From Oscillospiraceae bacterium (GTDB taxonomy: Bacteria > Bacillota > Clostridia > Oscillospirales > Oscillospiraceae), in contig CACYXC010000012.1 of NCBI GenBank assembly GCA_902778285.1, positions 1 through 64,000 of the forward strand: 64,000 nt of DNA. Reading direction: 5' to 3'. The translations under genes were made by a program, and so were the position numbers. The notes beneath the pieces are model-generated. The model made no database searches, had not been told where the DNA came from, and saw only the letters and a program-made list of their open reading frames with translations. Shown piece after piece: positions 34,050 through 43,210 of this stretch (its first letter is position 1; each line of letters opens with the position of its first letter).

Positions 34050-36425
34050 ATGAGCTTTTTTGAAAAATCCCTGAATACTCTTGAGCTGCCTGCGGTGCTG
34101 GAGATGCTGGCCGCGCAGGCGGTCGGGGAGGCGGCCAAGGAGCGCGCGCTGGCGCTCGCGCCTGCGACCGACCGCTTTGAGGTCGGCCGCCGACTGGAGG
34201 AGACCAGCGCAGCCAAAACCATGATGACCGTGCACGGCAGCCCCTCCTTCTCGGGCGTCAAGGACGTGCGCGCGTCTCTGGCCCGCGCCGATCTCGGCGG
34301 CGCGCTCAACACCCGGGAACTGCTGGACATCGCGCGCGTGCTCCAGTGCGCGCGTCTGGTGCGCGGCTACATCGGGGACGACAGCGTCGGCAAGACCGCG
34401 ATCGACGCGCTGTTTTACGCCCTGCGCGCGAATAAATACCTCGAGGAGAAGATCAACACCTCCATCGTCGGGGAGGACGAGATCGCCGACGGCGCCTCGC
34501 CCGAGCTTGCCACGATCCGGCGGCAGATGCGCGCCGCGGCCTCGCGCGCGCGGGAGGCGCTGCAGAAGATCCTCTCCTCGCCCTCCTATGCCAAGGCCCT
34601 GCAGGAGCCGATCATCACCATGCGCTCCGACCGCTATGTGGTGCCCGTTCGGGCCGACCACAAGGGCGCGGTGCCCGGCCTCGTGCACGATATCTCCGCC
34701 ACGGGGCAGACCCTGTTCGTGGAGCCGATGGCCGCGGTCAAGGCCAACAACGAGCTGCGCGAGCTTGCCGCCAAGGAGAAGCTCGAGATCGAACGCATCC
34801 TGGCCGAGCTCTCGGCCGACTGCGCCGGGCACCGGCAGGACATCGACTCGGACTTTGAGATGCTGACCCGGCTGGACCTGATCTTCGCCAAAGCCAAGCT
34901 CAGCTACAGGCTGGACTGTCAGGCCGCCTCGCTGGAGGACAGAGGCATCCTGCTGCGCCGCGCGCGGCACCCGCTGCTCGATCAGGCAAAGGCGGTGCCT
35001 ATCGACGTGGAGCTCGGCGAGAGCTTCGACACGCTGGTCATCACCGGCCCCAACACCGGCGGCAAGACCGTCTCTCTCAAGACGATTGGCCTGCTCGCCG
35101 CGATGAACCAGTGCGGCCTGCACATCCCCGCCGCCGACGGCAGCAATCTGCCGGTGTTCAGCCACATCCTGGCCGATATCGGCGACGAGCAGTCCATCGA
35201 GCAGAGCCTGTCCACCTTCTCGGCGCATATGACCAATATCGTCAACATCCTCGACGAGTGCGACGACAGCTCGCTGCTGCTCTTTGATGAGCTCGGCGCG
35301 GGCACCGACCCGACCGAGGGCGCGGCGCTGGCGATCTCGATCATCGAGTACGCCCGCAAATGCGGCTCGATGATCGCGGCGACCACGCACTACGCGGAGC
35401 TGAAGGTCTACGCGACCAACGAGCCGGGCGTGCAGAACGCCTCCTGCGAGTTTGACGTGGAGACCCTGCGGCCTACCTACCGCCTGCTGGTCGGCATACC
35501 CGGCAAATCCAACGCCTTTGCCATCTCCCGGCGTCTGGGCCTGAGCGAAAGCATCATCGACGACGCCAGAGGTCGCGTCGGCACCGAGAGCGCGAGCTTC
35601 GAGGCCACCATCGAGAAGCTGGAGCAGACCCGCGTGCTGCTCGAGAAGGAGAGGACCGAGGCCACCGTCAAGCTGCGGCAGGCGGAGGAGAACGCCAGAA
35701 AGTCCGCCGCCCTTCGCACAGAGCTGGAGTCCAAGCTGGAGAAAGCCAATCAGTTGGCCCGCCGCGAGGCGGAGCGGGTACTCAGCGAGGCGCGCGAGAC
35801 CGCCGAGCAGACCTTCCGCGAGCTGGACGAGATGCGAAAGCACGCAAACGAGGAGGAGAACGCCCAGCGCATCAACGAGGCGCGCAGCGAGCTGCGCCGC
35901 CGACTCAACGAGTCGAAGGACGCCCTGCGCCGGCAGGATCTTTCAGCGCCCGCGGAGGACCGGCAGTCCTCCCGGCCGGTCAGGCCCGGCGACACGGTGC
36001 AGATCAAATCCATGGGCATGAAGGCGGAGGTCGTCTCCGTCTCCCCGGAGCGGGTGCTGTCGCTGCGGGCGGGCATCATGAACGTGACCGCGCGGGAGGA
36101 CGAGGTCCTGCTGCTCGAAAACGAGTCCGTCAAGCAGAAAAAAGCGCCGGCGGCCGCGTCCGCGACGCTTCGCAGCGCGGGCCTCGCGCAGGAGATCGAC
36201 CTGCGCGGCATGGAGGCCATCGAGGCCGTCCTCGCTGCGGAGAGATACCTCGATTCCGCCGTCATGGCGCGGCTCAAGACCGTCACGATCATCCACGGGA
36301 AAGGCACCGGCACCCTGCGCAGCGCCATTCAGGATATGCTGCGTCACAACAAAAGTGTCAAGTCCTTCCGGCTGGGCCGTTTCGGTGAAGGAGAGACGGG
36401 CGTCACTATTGTCGAACTGAAATAA
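34050..36425 (+). CDS. mutS2: Endonuclease/ATPase MutS2
   Basis: The 791-residue protein has the MutS core and clamp region and the ATPase with Walker A GPNTGGKT and the Walker B/signature DELGAGTDPTEG. A long coiled coil lies at about 515-640, and a C-terminal Smr nuclease domain carries IDLRGMEAIEA and IHGKGTGTLR. MutS2 limits recombination and in Bacillus rescues collided ribosomes. The ATG has AAAGGA upstream. Confidence 0.95.
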   Translation: MSFFEKSLNTLELPAVLEMLAAQAVGEAAKERALALAPATDRFEVGRRLEETSAAKTMMTVHGSPSFSGVKDVRASLARADLGGALNTRELLDIARVLQCARLVRGYIGDDSVGKTAIDALFYALRANKYLEEKINTSIVGEDEIADGASPELATIRRQMRAAASRAREALQKILSSPSYAKALQEPIITMRSDRYVVPVRADHKGAVPGLVHDISATGQTLFVEPMAAVKANNELRELAAKEKLEIERILAELSADCAGHRQDIDSDFEMLTRLDLIFAKAKLSYRLDCQAASLEDRGILLRRARHPLLDQAKAVPIDVELGESFDTLVITGPNTGGKTVSLKTIGLLAAMNQCGLHIPAADGSNLPVFSHILADIGDEQSIEQSLSTFSAHMTNIVNILDECDDSSLLLFDELGAGTDPTEGAALAISIIEYARKCGSMIAATTHYAELKVYATNEPGVQNASCEFDVETLRPTYRLLVGIPGKSNAFAISRRLGLSESIIDDARGRVGTESASFEATIEKLEQTRVLLEKERTEATVKLRQAEENARKSAALRTELESKLEKANQLARREAERVLSEARETAEQTFRELDEMRKHANEEENAQRINEARSELRRRLNESKDALRRQDLSAPAEDRQSSRPVRPGDTVQIKSMGMKAEVVSVSPERVLSLRAGIMNVTAREDEVLLLENESVKQKKAPAAASATLRSAGLAQEIDLRGMEAIEAVLAAERYLDSAVMARLKTVTIIHGKGTGTLRSAIQDMLRHNKSVKSFRLGRFGEGETGVTIVELK

Positions 36426-36482
36426 AATGTCTGCGGCTTCCCGCGGAATCATGGGCAAAACAACGAAAGCAGGGGCAGACAG

Positions 36483-36511
36483 TTGACGATTGCGGGGAAA
36501 TTTGATAAAGT
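36483..36511 (+). promoter_or_regulatory. Promoter of the HPr gene
   Basis: TTGACG (36483-36488) and TAAAGT (36506-36511) are spaced 17 bp, 48 bp before the ATG. Confidence 0.6.
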
Positions 36512-36559
36512 AAGCATGCTTTGGAAGAAGCATATGTATAAGTTTAAGGAGTGGCGAGT

Positions 36560-36823
36560 ATGATAACCAAAGAAGTAGTCATCAACAACCAGGTAGGTCT
36601 TCACGCCAGACCCGCGACTTTCTTCATTCAGAAAGCCAATGAATTCAAGAGCAGCATCTGGGTCGAGAAGGAAGAGAGACGTGTCAATGCCAAGTCTCTG
36701 CTGGGCGTGCTGTCCCTTGGCATCGTGAAGGGTACTGCGATCACCATCATCGCCGACGGTGCGGATGAGGAAGAGGCCATTGCCACCCTGTCCGAGCTGA
36801 TCGATTCCGACTTCTCCGAGTAA
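36560..36823 (+). CDS. ptsH: Phosphocarrier protein HPr
   Basis: The 87-residue protein has phospho-acceptor His15 in GLHARPA and regulatory Ser46 in KSLLGVLSLG. It can thus act both in PTS phosphotransfer and, when Ser46 is phosphorylated by HprK, in catabolite control; Crh would lack His15. AAGGAG precedes the ATG. Base composition is slightly more AT-rich than its neighbours, as expected for a highly expressed gene. No ptsI is adjacent. Confidence 0.92.
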   Translation: MITKEVVINNQVGLHARPATFFIQKANEFKSSIWVEKEERRVNAKSLLGVLSLGIVKGTAITIIADGADEEEAIATLSELIDSDFSE

Positions 36824-36840
36824 TATACGTAGGCTGTTTC

Positions 36841-36873
36841 AACAAGGGCTGTGCGACCGCACAGCCCTGTTTT
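36841..36873 (+). terminator. Terminator after ptsH
   Basis: The stem AGGGCTGTGCG/CGCACAGCCCT with a short loop is followed by GTTTT. Confidence 0.8.
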
Positions 36874-36914
36874 AGTAGCATGCCGAAGCTTTTCAAGACG
36901 GTGGTTGAGAACCA

Positions 36915-37760
36915 ATGAGCAAAGAAAACAAAGCCATTCTCGAGATGCTCCTGTGCGCCGCGCTGTGGAGCATCGCGGGCATATTCATCAAACTTCTGCC
37001 GTGGAGCGGCTTTGCCGTCTCCAGTCTGCGCAGCCTGGTCGCGGCCCTTACCATTCTCCTGTATATGGCGATCCGGCGCATGCGCTTCTCCGCCGATCGC
37101 GCGACGGTTTTTGCCGGGCTCCTCGCGGGCTGCGTCTATACCTGCTTTGCCGTCGCCAACAAGCTGACCACCGCGGCCAATACCATCGTCCTGCAGTTTA
37201 CAAACCCCGTCTTTATCGTGCTCCTCTCGGCTGTGCTCTACCGCAAACGGCCGCGCGGAGCGGATCTGGACGCCGTTCTGGTGGTGCTCGGCGGCATCGC
37301 GCTGTTCTTCTTCGATCAGCTCGGCCCCTCCACGGTGCTGGGCAATCTGATCGCTATCCTCTCCGGCCTGTTCATGGCGGGCATGTTCATGGCCGTCGGG
37401 CGCCTGGATACGGAGGCGCGCTTCAGCGCCATCGTCATCGGGCAGAGCTTTGCCTTTCTCGTGGGGCTTCCGAGTGTGATCCTCACAAAGCCCGTGCTGA
37501 CGCCTGCGACCGTCGGCTGCGTGCTGGCGCTGGGTGTGCTGCAGCTTGGCATATCCTACATCCTCTATGTGAAGGCGAGCGAGTACTGCCCGCCGCTGGC
37601 CTGCGCGCTGCTCGGCGCGCTCGAGCCGCTGCTCAACCCGGTCTGGGTTCTGCTCTTCAACGGGGAGCGGCCCGGCCCCTTCGCGCTGATCGGCGGCGTG
37701 ATCGTCATCGGCGCCGTGACGCTGTGGTGCATCTTCGGAAAGGAAAAAACGACGGTATAA
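36915..37760 (+). CDS. EamA/DMT-family transporter
   Basis: The 281-residue integral membrane protein has about ten helices in two EamA repeats (ILEMLLCAALWSIAGIFIK at the start; ALLGALEPLLNPVWVLLF in the second). Drug/metabolite-type exporters of this kind move metabolites or nucleotide sugars; the substrate cannot be inferred. It stands alone. Confidence 0.88.
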   Translation: MSKENKAILEMLLCAALWSIAGIFIKLLPWSGFAVSSLRSLVAALTILLYMAIRRMRFSADRATVFAGLLAGCVYTCFAVANKLTTAANTIVLQFTNPVFIVLLSAVLYRKRPRGADLDAVLVVLGGIALFFFDQLGPSTVLGNLIAILSGLFMAGMFMAVGRLDTEARFSAIVIGQSFAFLVGLPSVILTKPVLTPATVGCVLALGVLQLGISYILYVKASEYCPPLACALLGALEPLLNPVWVLLFNGERPGPFALIGGVIVIGAVTLWCIFGKEKTTV

Positions 37761-37770
37761 TCCGGGGCTT

Positions 37771-37866
37771 TCGGTCAGATTTGCGCCATGCTTCGTTATC
37801 GGCTTGGCAAAAGCATCGACAGCTTTCCCTTCAGCCAATGCGCCGCCTGACACAAATCTGCCTCGA
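37771..37866. repeat. GCGCCATGCTTCGTT repeat, copy B
   Basis: This copy carries TTTGCGCCATGCTTCGTT and GCCTGACAC as in copy A at 28733, but the closing stem is CAGATTTG/CAAATCTG instead of AGGAT/ATCCT. It lies between the DMT transporter and uvrC. Confidence 0.6.
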
Positions 37867-37896
37867 GATCCCCTCGTGCAATCATCGGAGCTCATT

Positions 37897-39747
37897 ATGA
37901 ATACTCATCTTCCTGAACTGCAGGATAAGGCAAGCCGGCTGCCGCTGCTGCCGGGCGTGTACATCATGCTCGACGAGCGCAGCGAGGTCATCTATGTCGG
38001 CAAGGCCAAAAAACTGAAAAACCGCGTCAGCAGCTATTTTCACGGGGAGCACCTGCCCAAGGTGGCGGCCATGGTCGAGAAGGTGGCGGACTTCAACGTC
38101 ATCGTCGCGGGCAGCGAGTTTGAGGCGCTGGTGCTCGAAAACTCGCTCATCAAGCGACATAAGCCGCACTACAACATCCTTTTGAAGGACGACAAGGGCT
38201 ATCCCTTCGTGCGCGTGGACCTGCGGCAGGAGTATCCGGTGATGAGCATCTCCAGCCGCGCCGGGAAGGACGGCGCGCGCTACTTTGGCCCCTACGGCGG
38301 CCGGAGCCAGACCCGCGACATCATCAGTACCATCAGCAAGGCCCTGCTGCTGCCCGACTGCTCGCGCAGATTTCCGCGGGATATCGGGAAGGAGAGGCCC
38401 TGCCTCAACTACCACATGGGCAGCTGCGCCGGCTGGTGCCTGCCCGACAGCAGCGATGAGGATTACCGCGCCCGGATGCGGCAGGCCGTGCTGATCCTGG
38501 ACGGCAAGAGCGGGGAGCTGATCGAGGAGTTGCGCGGCCAGATGGAGACGGCGGCGGAGGAGCTGCGCTTCGAGCGCGCGGCCGAGCTGCGCGACCGGCT
38601 GCGGGCGATCGAGGGCCTCGCCAACAGGCAGCGCGTCATTTCCACCGCCTTCGCCGACACGGACGCCGTGGGCTTCTGCCGCGGCGCCAGGACCTGCTTT
38701 ACGGTGCTGCATTTTGTGGACGGCGATCTGGCCGGCAAGGACGTGGAGATGATGGACGAGCCCTTGGAGGAGGACGGCGAGGCCGTCTCCGGCCTTGTGC
38801 GGCAATACTACACGGCCCGCCGCGGCGGCTGGCCGAAATCCGTCCTGCTCCCGGTCGAGATCGAGGACCGGGAGGAGCTCGAGACCCTGCTCAGCGAGAC
38901 CGCCGGGCGGAGAGTCTATCTCGAGACGCCGAAGCGCGGCGAGCGCATGCGCCTCATCGAGAGCGCGGCCGTGAACGCGCGGGAAGAGATCCAACGCCGC
39001 ACCACCCAGCAGCAGCGCCGCTCCAAGACCCTGGAGTGGCTGCAGAAAGCGCTTGAACTTGAGAATTTCCCCAGCCGCATCGAGGCCTTCGACATATCCA
39101 ACCTCGGCGATACCGGCATCGTCGCGGCCATGACCGTGCACGTGGACGGAAAGCCGCTCAAGCGGGATTACCGGAAGTTCCGTATCCGCGATCTGGACGG
39201 TCAGGACGACTACGCCAGCATGTATCAGGCGGTGCATCGCCGCTTTCAGCACTATGTGGACGGGGACGCGAAGTTTGCGCCCCTGCCGGATCTGCTGCTC
39301 ATCGACGGCGGCGATGTGCACGCCGCGACGGCCCGGCAGGCGGTCATGGATCTCGGTCTCAGCGTGCCGATCTTCGGCATGGTCAAGGATGACCGGCACC
39401 GCACCCGCGCGCTCATCACGCCCGACGGGCGGGAGATCGGCATCAGCGGCAATCAGGCGGTCTTTGCGCTCGTCGGGAACATCCAGGAGGAGACCCACCG
39501 CAGCGCGATCACCTACCAGCGGCAGCTGAGAAGCGAGAGCTACAATTCCTCCCTCGACAGGATCGAGGGCGTGGGCCCGAAGCGGCGAACGGACCTCATG
39601 AAGGCCTTCAAGTCTGTCCGGGCCATCCGCGAGGCGAGCCTCGAACAGCTCCGGCTCGTGGTGCCGAAAAACACCGCGCAGGCGGTGTATGAGTACTTCC
39701 ATCGGGCAGAGGAAGAAAGTGAGCTTCCCGCGGAGAAGGAGCGGTAG
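37897..39747 (+). CDS. uvrC: UvrABC system protein C
   Basis: The 616-residue nuclease makes both incisions in nucleotide excision repair. The N-terminal GIY-YIG domain (PGVYIMLDERSEVIYVGKAK) performs the 3' cut. A UVR motif follows near 205-240, then the RNase H-like domain with FDISNLGDTG and LLLIDGGDVHA for the 5' cut, and a C-terminal helix-hairpin-helix (IEGVGPKRRTDLMKAF). ATG 37897 was chosen by family length and a CGGAG upstream. Confidence 0.95.
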   Translation: MNTHLPELQDKASRLPLLPGVYIMLDERSEVIYVGKAKKLKNRVSSYFHGEHLPKVAAMVEKVADFNVIVAGSEFEALVLENSLIKRHKPHYNILLKDDKGYPFVRVDLRQEYPVMSISSRAGKDGARYFGPYGGRSQTRDIISTISKALLLPDCSRRFPRDIGKERPCLNYHMGSCAGWCLPDSSDEDYRARMRQAVLILDGKSGELIEELRGQMETAAEELRFERAAELRDRLRAIEGLANRQRVISTAFADTDAVGFCRGARTCFTVLHFVDGDLAGKDVEMMDEPLEEDGEAVSGLVRQYYTARRGGWPKSVLLPVEIEDREELETLLSETAGRRVYLETPKRGERMRLIESAAVNAREEIQRRTTQQQRRSKTLEWLQKALELENFPSRIEAFDISNLGDTGIVAAMTVHVDGKPLKRDYRKFRIRDLDGQDDYASMYQAVHRRFQHYVDGDAKFAPLPDLLLIDGGDVHAATARQAVMDLGLSVPIFGMVKDDRHRTRALITPDGREIGISGNQAVFALVGNIQEETHRSAITYQRQLRSESYNSSLDRIEGVGPKRRTDLMKAFKSVRAIREASLEQLRLVVPKNTAQAVYEYFHRAEEESELPAEKER

Positions 39748-39756
39748 TTCGCAGTA

Positions 39757-39801
39757 TCCCCCAGTCAGCTTCGCTGAAAGCCCCCTTTAGGCAAGGGGGC
39801 C
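39757..39801 (+). repeat. Two-hairpin CCCCCT half-element
   Basis: CAGC/GCTG and then CCCCCTT/AAGGGGG arms. It follows the same plan as the 3' half of the element before mutS2, with compensated stem differences. Confidence 0.6.
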
Positions 39802-39821
39802 TGAGAGGAAGGAGATTTACA

Positions 39822-40364
39822 ATGAGAGTTATCACCGGCTCTGCCAGGGGCAGAAAGCTGAAAACGCCGGAGAACTATGACATCCGCCCCACCACGGACA
39901 ACGTGAAGGAGGCTCTGTTCAACATCCTTCAGTTCGATATCGAGGGCCGTCGGGTGCTGGATCTCTTCGCCGGGACCGGGCAGCTCGGCATCGAGGCGCT
40001 CAGCCGCGGCGCGGCGGAGGCCGTGTTCGTGGACGAGAGCCGCGAGAGCGTGCGCATCGTGAAGGAGAATCTGAAGGCCTGCGGTCTGAGCGCCTCGGTG
40101 TTTCAGATGAACGCGCTGGAATTCCTGCGCTCCTGCGGGCAGTTCGACCTGATCTTCATCGATCCGCCCTATGACGCGGGGCTGTACGAGCCGGTCCTCA
40201 AAAGCATCAATGCAATTGACATCCTGTCGTATGGTGGTATAATTGCCTGTGAAGCACGCCGCGAAACGGAGCTGCCGGAGATGACAGCGCCCTATGTCCG
40301 CAGGAAGGAATACCGTTACGGCAAGGTGAAAATCTGCATTTACACAAAGGGAACGGAAGCATGA
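39822..40364 (+). CDS. rsmD: 16S rRNA (guanine-966 N2)-methyltransferase
   Basis: The 180-residue enzyme has the SAM motif LDLFAGTGQLGIEALSRGA and the catalytic DPPY motif characteristic of N2-guanine methyltransferases. The opening ITGSARGRKLKTP is typical of RsmD. It overlaps coaD by 4 bp, a pairing conserved in many bacteria. Confidence 0.94.
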   Translation: MRVITGSARGRKLKTPENYDIRPTTDNVKEALFNILQFDIEGRRVLDLFAGTGQLGIEALSRGAAEAVFVDESRESVRIVKENLKACGLSASVFQMNALEFLRSCGQFDLIFIDPPYDAGLYEPVLKSINAIDILSYGGIIACEARRETELPEMTAPYVRRKEYRYGKVKICIYTKGTEA

Positions 40365-40855
40365 GAATCGCGATCTGTCCGGGCAGCTTTGACCCGATCA
40401 CCCTCGGCCACCTGAACATCATCCGCCGCTGCTCCCGCATCTTCGACAAGGTCGTGGTCTGCGTGATGAACAACGCGGCCAAGCCCTCTCCGATGTTTAC
40501 GGTGGAGGAAAAGATCGACATGGTGCGCCGCGCGGTCAGCCGCTACCCCAACGTGACGGTGGACTGCTCCTCGGGCCTGCTTGCCGAGTACGCCCGGCAG
40601 TACGAGGGCGCCGTGATCGTCAAGGGCCTGCGCGCCGCCTCGGATTTCGAGTACGAGTTCCAGATGAACCTGATCAACAAAAAGATCAACCCCGATCTGG
40701 AGACCATGTTCCTCACCGCCAGCGAGAAGTATACCTTCCTCTCCTCCTCCGTCGTGCGGGAGATGGCGATGTACGGGGCGGATCTGACGGGTCTGGTGCC
40801 CAACGAGATCATGGAAGATATACAGAAGAAAGCACAGCTTTGGAGGAATCAGTGA
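40361..40855 (+). CDS. coaD: Phosphopantetheine adenylyltransferase
   Basis: The 164-residue enzyme transfers AMP to 4'-phosphopantetheine in coenzyme A synthesis. The nucleotidyltransferase motif GSFDPITLGH lies at the N-terminus and the SSSVVRE motif near 127-133. Confidence 0.95.
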   Translation: MRIAICPGSFDPITLGHLNIIRRCSRIFDKVVVCVMNNAAKPSPMFTVEEKIDMVRRAVSRYPNVTVDCSSGLLAEYARQYEGAVIVKGLRAASDFEYEFQMNLINKKINPDLETMFLTASEKYTFLSSSVVREMAMYGADLTGLVPNEIMEDIQKKAQLWRNQ

Positions 40856-41412
40856 TGGAAAACGGCAACGTCATCGAGCTGCTTGATTCGCTTTACGCCA
40901 TGGTGACAGAGGCCTGGGGCGTCCCCCTCGGCAACGACAAGTGCATCATCGAGCGCGACAGGGCCATTGAGCTCATCAACGAGATCAAAAACAGCCTGCC
41001 CAGCGCCATCGCGGAATCCAAGCGTCTTGTCGCCGCGCGCGACGAGTTCATCGGCAACGCCAAGCGCGAGGCGGAGTCGCTGCGCAGGAACGCGGAGGAG
41101 AAGGCCCGCAGCATGGTCGAGGAGCAGGAGGTCATGCGTGTGGCCCGCGCCCGCAGCGTGGAGATGATCGCCACGGCCGAGGCCAGATCCCGTGAGCTGC
41201 GCCGTATCGCTAACGAGTATGTGGACGATATCATGCGCCAGACGGAGGAGAACCTGTCCTCTTCGCTCTCTACGATCCGCGCCGCCCACGGCGCCTTCCA
41301 GCAGCGGACCAGACCGGCCGCCCAGCCCGCCGTCAAACCGGCGGCCAAGCCCGCCGCGCAGAGCGCCGCGCCCAAAGCGGGCAGCGCCATCGTCCCCGAG
41401 CTCGGAGACTGA
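40855..41412 (+). CDS. Coiled-coil protein of unknown function downstream of coaD
   Basis: The 185-residue cytoplasmic protein is a long Glu/Arg/Ala-rich helix at about 35-140 followed by a Pro-Ala-Lys-rich low-complexity tail (AAKPAAQ-type repeats). It resembles ATP-synthase-subunit-like or DivIVA-like coiled coils by composition only. The start overlaps the coaD stop by one base and has GGAGG upstream, so it belongs to the rsmD-coaD operon. Confidence 0.75.
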   Translation: MENGNVIELLDSLYAMVTEAWGVPLGNDKCIIERDRAIELINEIKNSLPSAIAESKRLVAARDEFIGNAKREAESLRRNAEEKARSMVEEQEVMRVARARSVEMIATAEARSRELRRIANEYVDDIMRQTEENLSSSLSTIRAAHGAFQQRTRPAAQPAVKPAAKPAAQSAAPKAGSAIVPELGD

Positions 41413-41432
41413 GCTTCCTCTGTTGAAAAAAC

Positions 41433-41478
41433 CACGCCCGTATCCCGGAGAGATCCGACATATGGGCGTGATTTTTTT
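41433..41478 (+). terminator. Terminator after the rsmD-coaD operon
   Basis: CACGCCC/GGGCGTG arms with flanking TAT/ATA are followed by a run of seven T. Confidence 0.8.
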
Positions 41479-41547
41479 GCGGACACAAGACCTTGTATCC
41501 CCTGAAAAAGTGGAGGAAAAATGACAAAAATCAACGAAAAGTTTCTC

Positions 41548-41576
41548 TTGCTTTTTGTCTGGGGCTCCCCTATAAT
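41548..41576 (+). promoter_or_regulatory. Promoter of the dcw cluster (mraZ)
   Basis: TTGCTT (41548-41553) and a perfect TATAAT (41571-41576) are spaced 17 bp, just upstream of the MraZ boxes. Confidence 0.75.
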
Positions 41577-41585
41577 AAACATGCA

Positions 41586-41615
41586 AAGTGGTTAGAAGTG
41601 GTGGAAAATGGTGCA
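41586..41615 (+). promoter_or_regulatory. Three 10-bp MraZ-binding repeats
   Basis: AAGTGGTTAG, AAGTGGTGGA and AAATGGTGCA follow one another with exact 10-bp periodicity directly after the -10 box. Repeated (A/G)TGG(T/G) boxes at helical spacing are the known target of MraZ in other bacteria, so autoregulation of the cluster is likely. Confidence 0.7.
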
Positions 41616-41642
41616 CTTTTCCACAATAGGGGGGCGAAAACC

Positions 41643-42059
41643 GTGACGGGCGAATACCAGCATTCTCTTGACAACAAGGGGCGTCTTTTCATTCCCGCCA
41701 AGCTTCGGGATGAGCTGGGCGAGGTCTTTTACATCACCCTGTCGATGGATCGCTGCCTCTGCGCCTACAGCGGTGAGGCCTGGCGCGCCCTGTCCGACAA
41801 GGTCGACGCCATGCCCTATGTCAGGCAGCGCAAAATGCGCCCGCTGTTCGCCCACGCCGCCCGCTGTGAGCTGGACGCGCAGGGCCGCGCGCTGATCCCG
41901 CAGAATCTGCGCGAGTACGCCGGCTTTACGAAAAATGTGACGGTGGTCGGCTGCAACAACCACGCCGAGCTCTGGGACAGCGAGAGCTGGCGCGCGGTAT
42001 TCGAGGCGGAGACGAGCCCGGAAAATATCGCCGCCGTCATGGAGGAGCTGGAATTCTGA
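41643..42059 (+). CDS. mraZ: Transcriptional regulator MraZ
   Basis: The 138-residue protein has two AbrB-like swapped-hairpin domains (HSLDNKGRLFIPAKLRDELG and CELDAQGRALIPQNLREYAG). MraZ binds upstream of its own operon and tunes division-gene expression. The start is GTG 41643 behind GGGGGG. It overlaps rsmH by one base. Confidence 0.95.
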   Translation: MTGEYQHSLDNKGRLFIPAKLRDELGEVFYITLSMDRCLCAYSGEAWRALSDKVDAMPYVRQRKMRPLFAHAARCELDAQGRALIPQNLREYAGFTKNVTVVGCNNHAELWDSESWRAVFEAETSPENIAAVMEELEF

Positions 42060-42994
42060 TGGATGCGCCGATGCACGTTTCCGTACTCCTGCACGAATGT
42101 ATCGACAACCTGAACATAAAACCGGATGGGATTTACCTGGACGGCACGCTTGGTATGGGCGGGCACTCGTATGAGATCGCTTCCCGCCTGACCACGGGCC
42201 GTCTTATTTGCGTGGATCGGGACGAGACCGCCATCGAGCGCGCGGGCGCGCGTCTGGCGCCGTTTGCCGACAAAATCACGCTGGTGCACGGCAATTTCGC
42301 CGACGCCGCGGCGATCCTGGATTCCCTCGGCATCGAGGGCGCGGACGGGATGCTCTTCGATCTGGGCGTCTCCTCGCCGCAGCTGGACGAGGCTGAGCGC
42401 GGCTTTTCCTACATGCAGGACGCGCCACTGGATATGCGGATGGACGGCTCCGCCGCCCTGACGGCCTCTGACGTCGTCAACAGCTGGAGCGCCGAGAAGC
42501 TCAACCGCATCCTCTGGGATTACGGGGAGGAGCGCTATGCCCGCCGCATCACGGCGGGGATCCTGGCCGCCCGGGAGAAAAAGCCCATTGCGTCCACGCT
42601 GGCGCTGGTGGACGTTATCAAGGCGGCGCTGCCCGCCGCGGCGCTGCGGGAGAAGCAGCACCCGGCCAAGCGCAGCTTTCAGGCCATCCGCATCGCCGTC
42701 AACGACGAGCTGGGGGCGATCGCCACGATGATGGAGACCGCGCCGGACAAGCTCAAAATCGGCGGCCGGCTCTGCGTCATCAGCTTTCATTCGCTGGAGG
42801 ACCGGATCGTCAAATCCGGCATCGCCGCGCGCGAAAACGGCTGCACCTGCCCGCGGGAGGCGCCCGTATGCACCTGCGGCTTCGTGAAAACGCTGCGCTC
42901 CGTCAGCCGCAAACCGATATTGCCGAGCGAGGACGAGATCGAGAGAAATCCGCGCGCCCGCAGCGCGAAGCTTCGCGTGGCGGAGAGAGTTTAA
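42059..42994 (+). CDS. rsmH: 16S rRNA (cytosine-1402 N4)-methyltransferase
   Basis: The 311-residue enzyme has the opening HVSVLLHECIDNL, the SAM motif LDGTLGMGGHSYEI, FDLGVSSPQLD, and the C-terminal ISFHSLEDRIVK. It methylates C1402 in the ribosomal P site. Confidence 0.96.
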   Translation: MDAPMHVSVLLHECIDNLNIKPDGIYLDGTLGMGGHSYEIASRLTTGRLICVDRDETAIERAGARLAPFADKITLVHGNFADAAAILDSLGIEGADGMLFDLGVSSPQLDEAERGFSYMQDAPLDMRMDGSAALTASDVVNSWSAEKLNRILWDYGEERYARRITAGILAAREKKPIASTLALVDVIKAALPAAALREKQHPAKRSFQAIRIAVNDELGAIATMMETAPDKLKIGGRLCVISFHSLEDRIVKSGIAARENGCTCPREAPVCTCGFVKTLRSVSRKPILPSEDEIERNPRARSAKLRVAERV

Positions 42995-42995
42995 T

Positions 42996-43148
42996 CTCTG
43001 ACGAATCAGTCCTTTGAGGACTGATTCGTCAGAGGGTTTCTCACGCTTATCGCACGAGGCGCGCGTGAAATGCGCCTCGTTTGGTCGGCGTGAGGCCTCG
43101 CATGGCTCGGCTCAGGGTGTTTTTGCCGAGGCGAAGCCCCGTCAAAAA
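42996..43148 (+). repeat. Stop-codon hairpin module A (after rsmH)
   Basis: An 18-bp perfect stem (42996-43013 with 43017-43034, loop TTG) begins one base after the rsmH stop. The core CGCCTCGTTTGGTCGGCG...GGCCTCGC..GGCTCGGCTCAG follows, then a GTGTTTTTG...CAAAAAC hairpin. Modules at 48452 and 49873 share the core, but each has its own first stem. Confidence 0.75.
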
Positions 43149-43210
43149 CGAAATAACAACAATTAGGTTCACAAGACAGATACAGATGGTAACCGGAATA
43201 GGAGCCGGAT

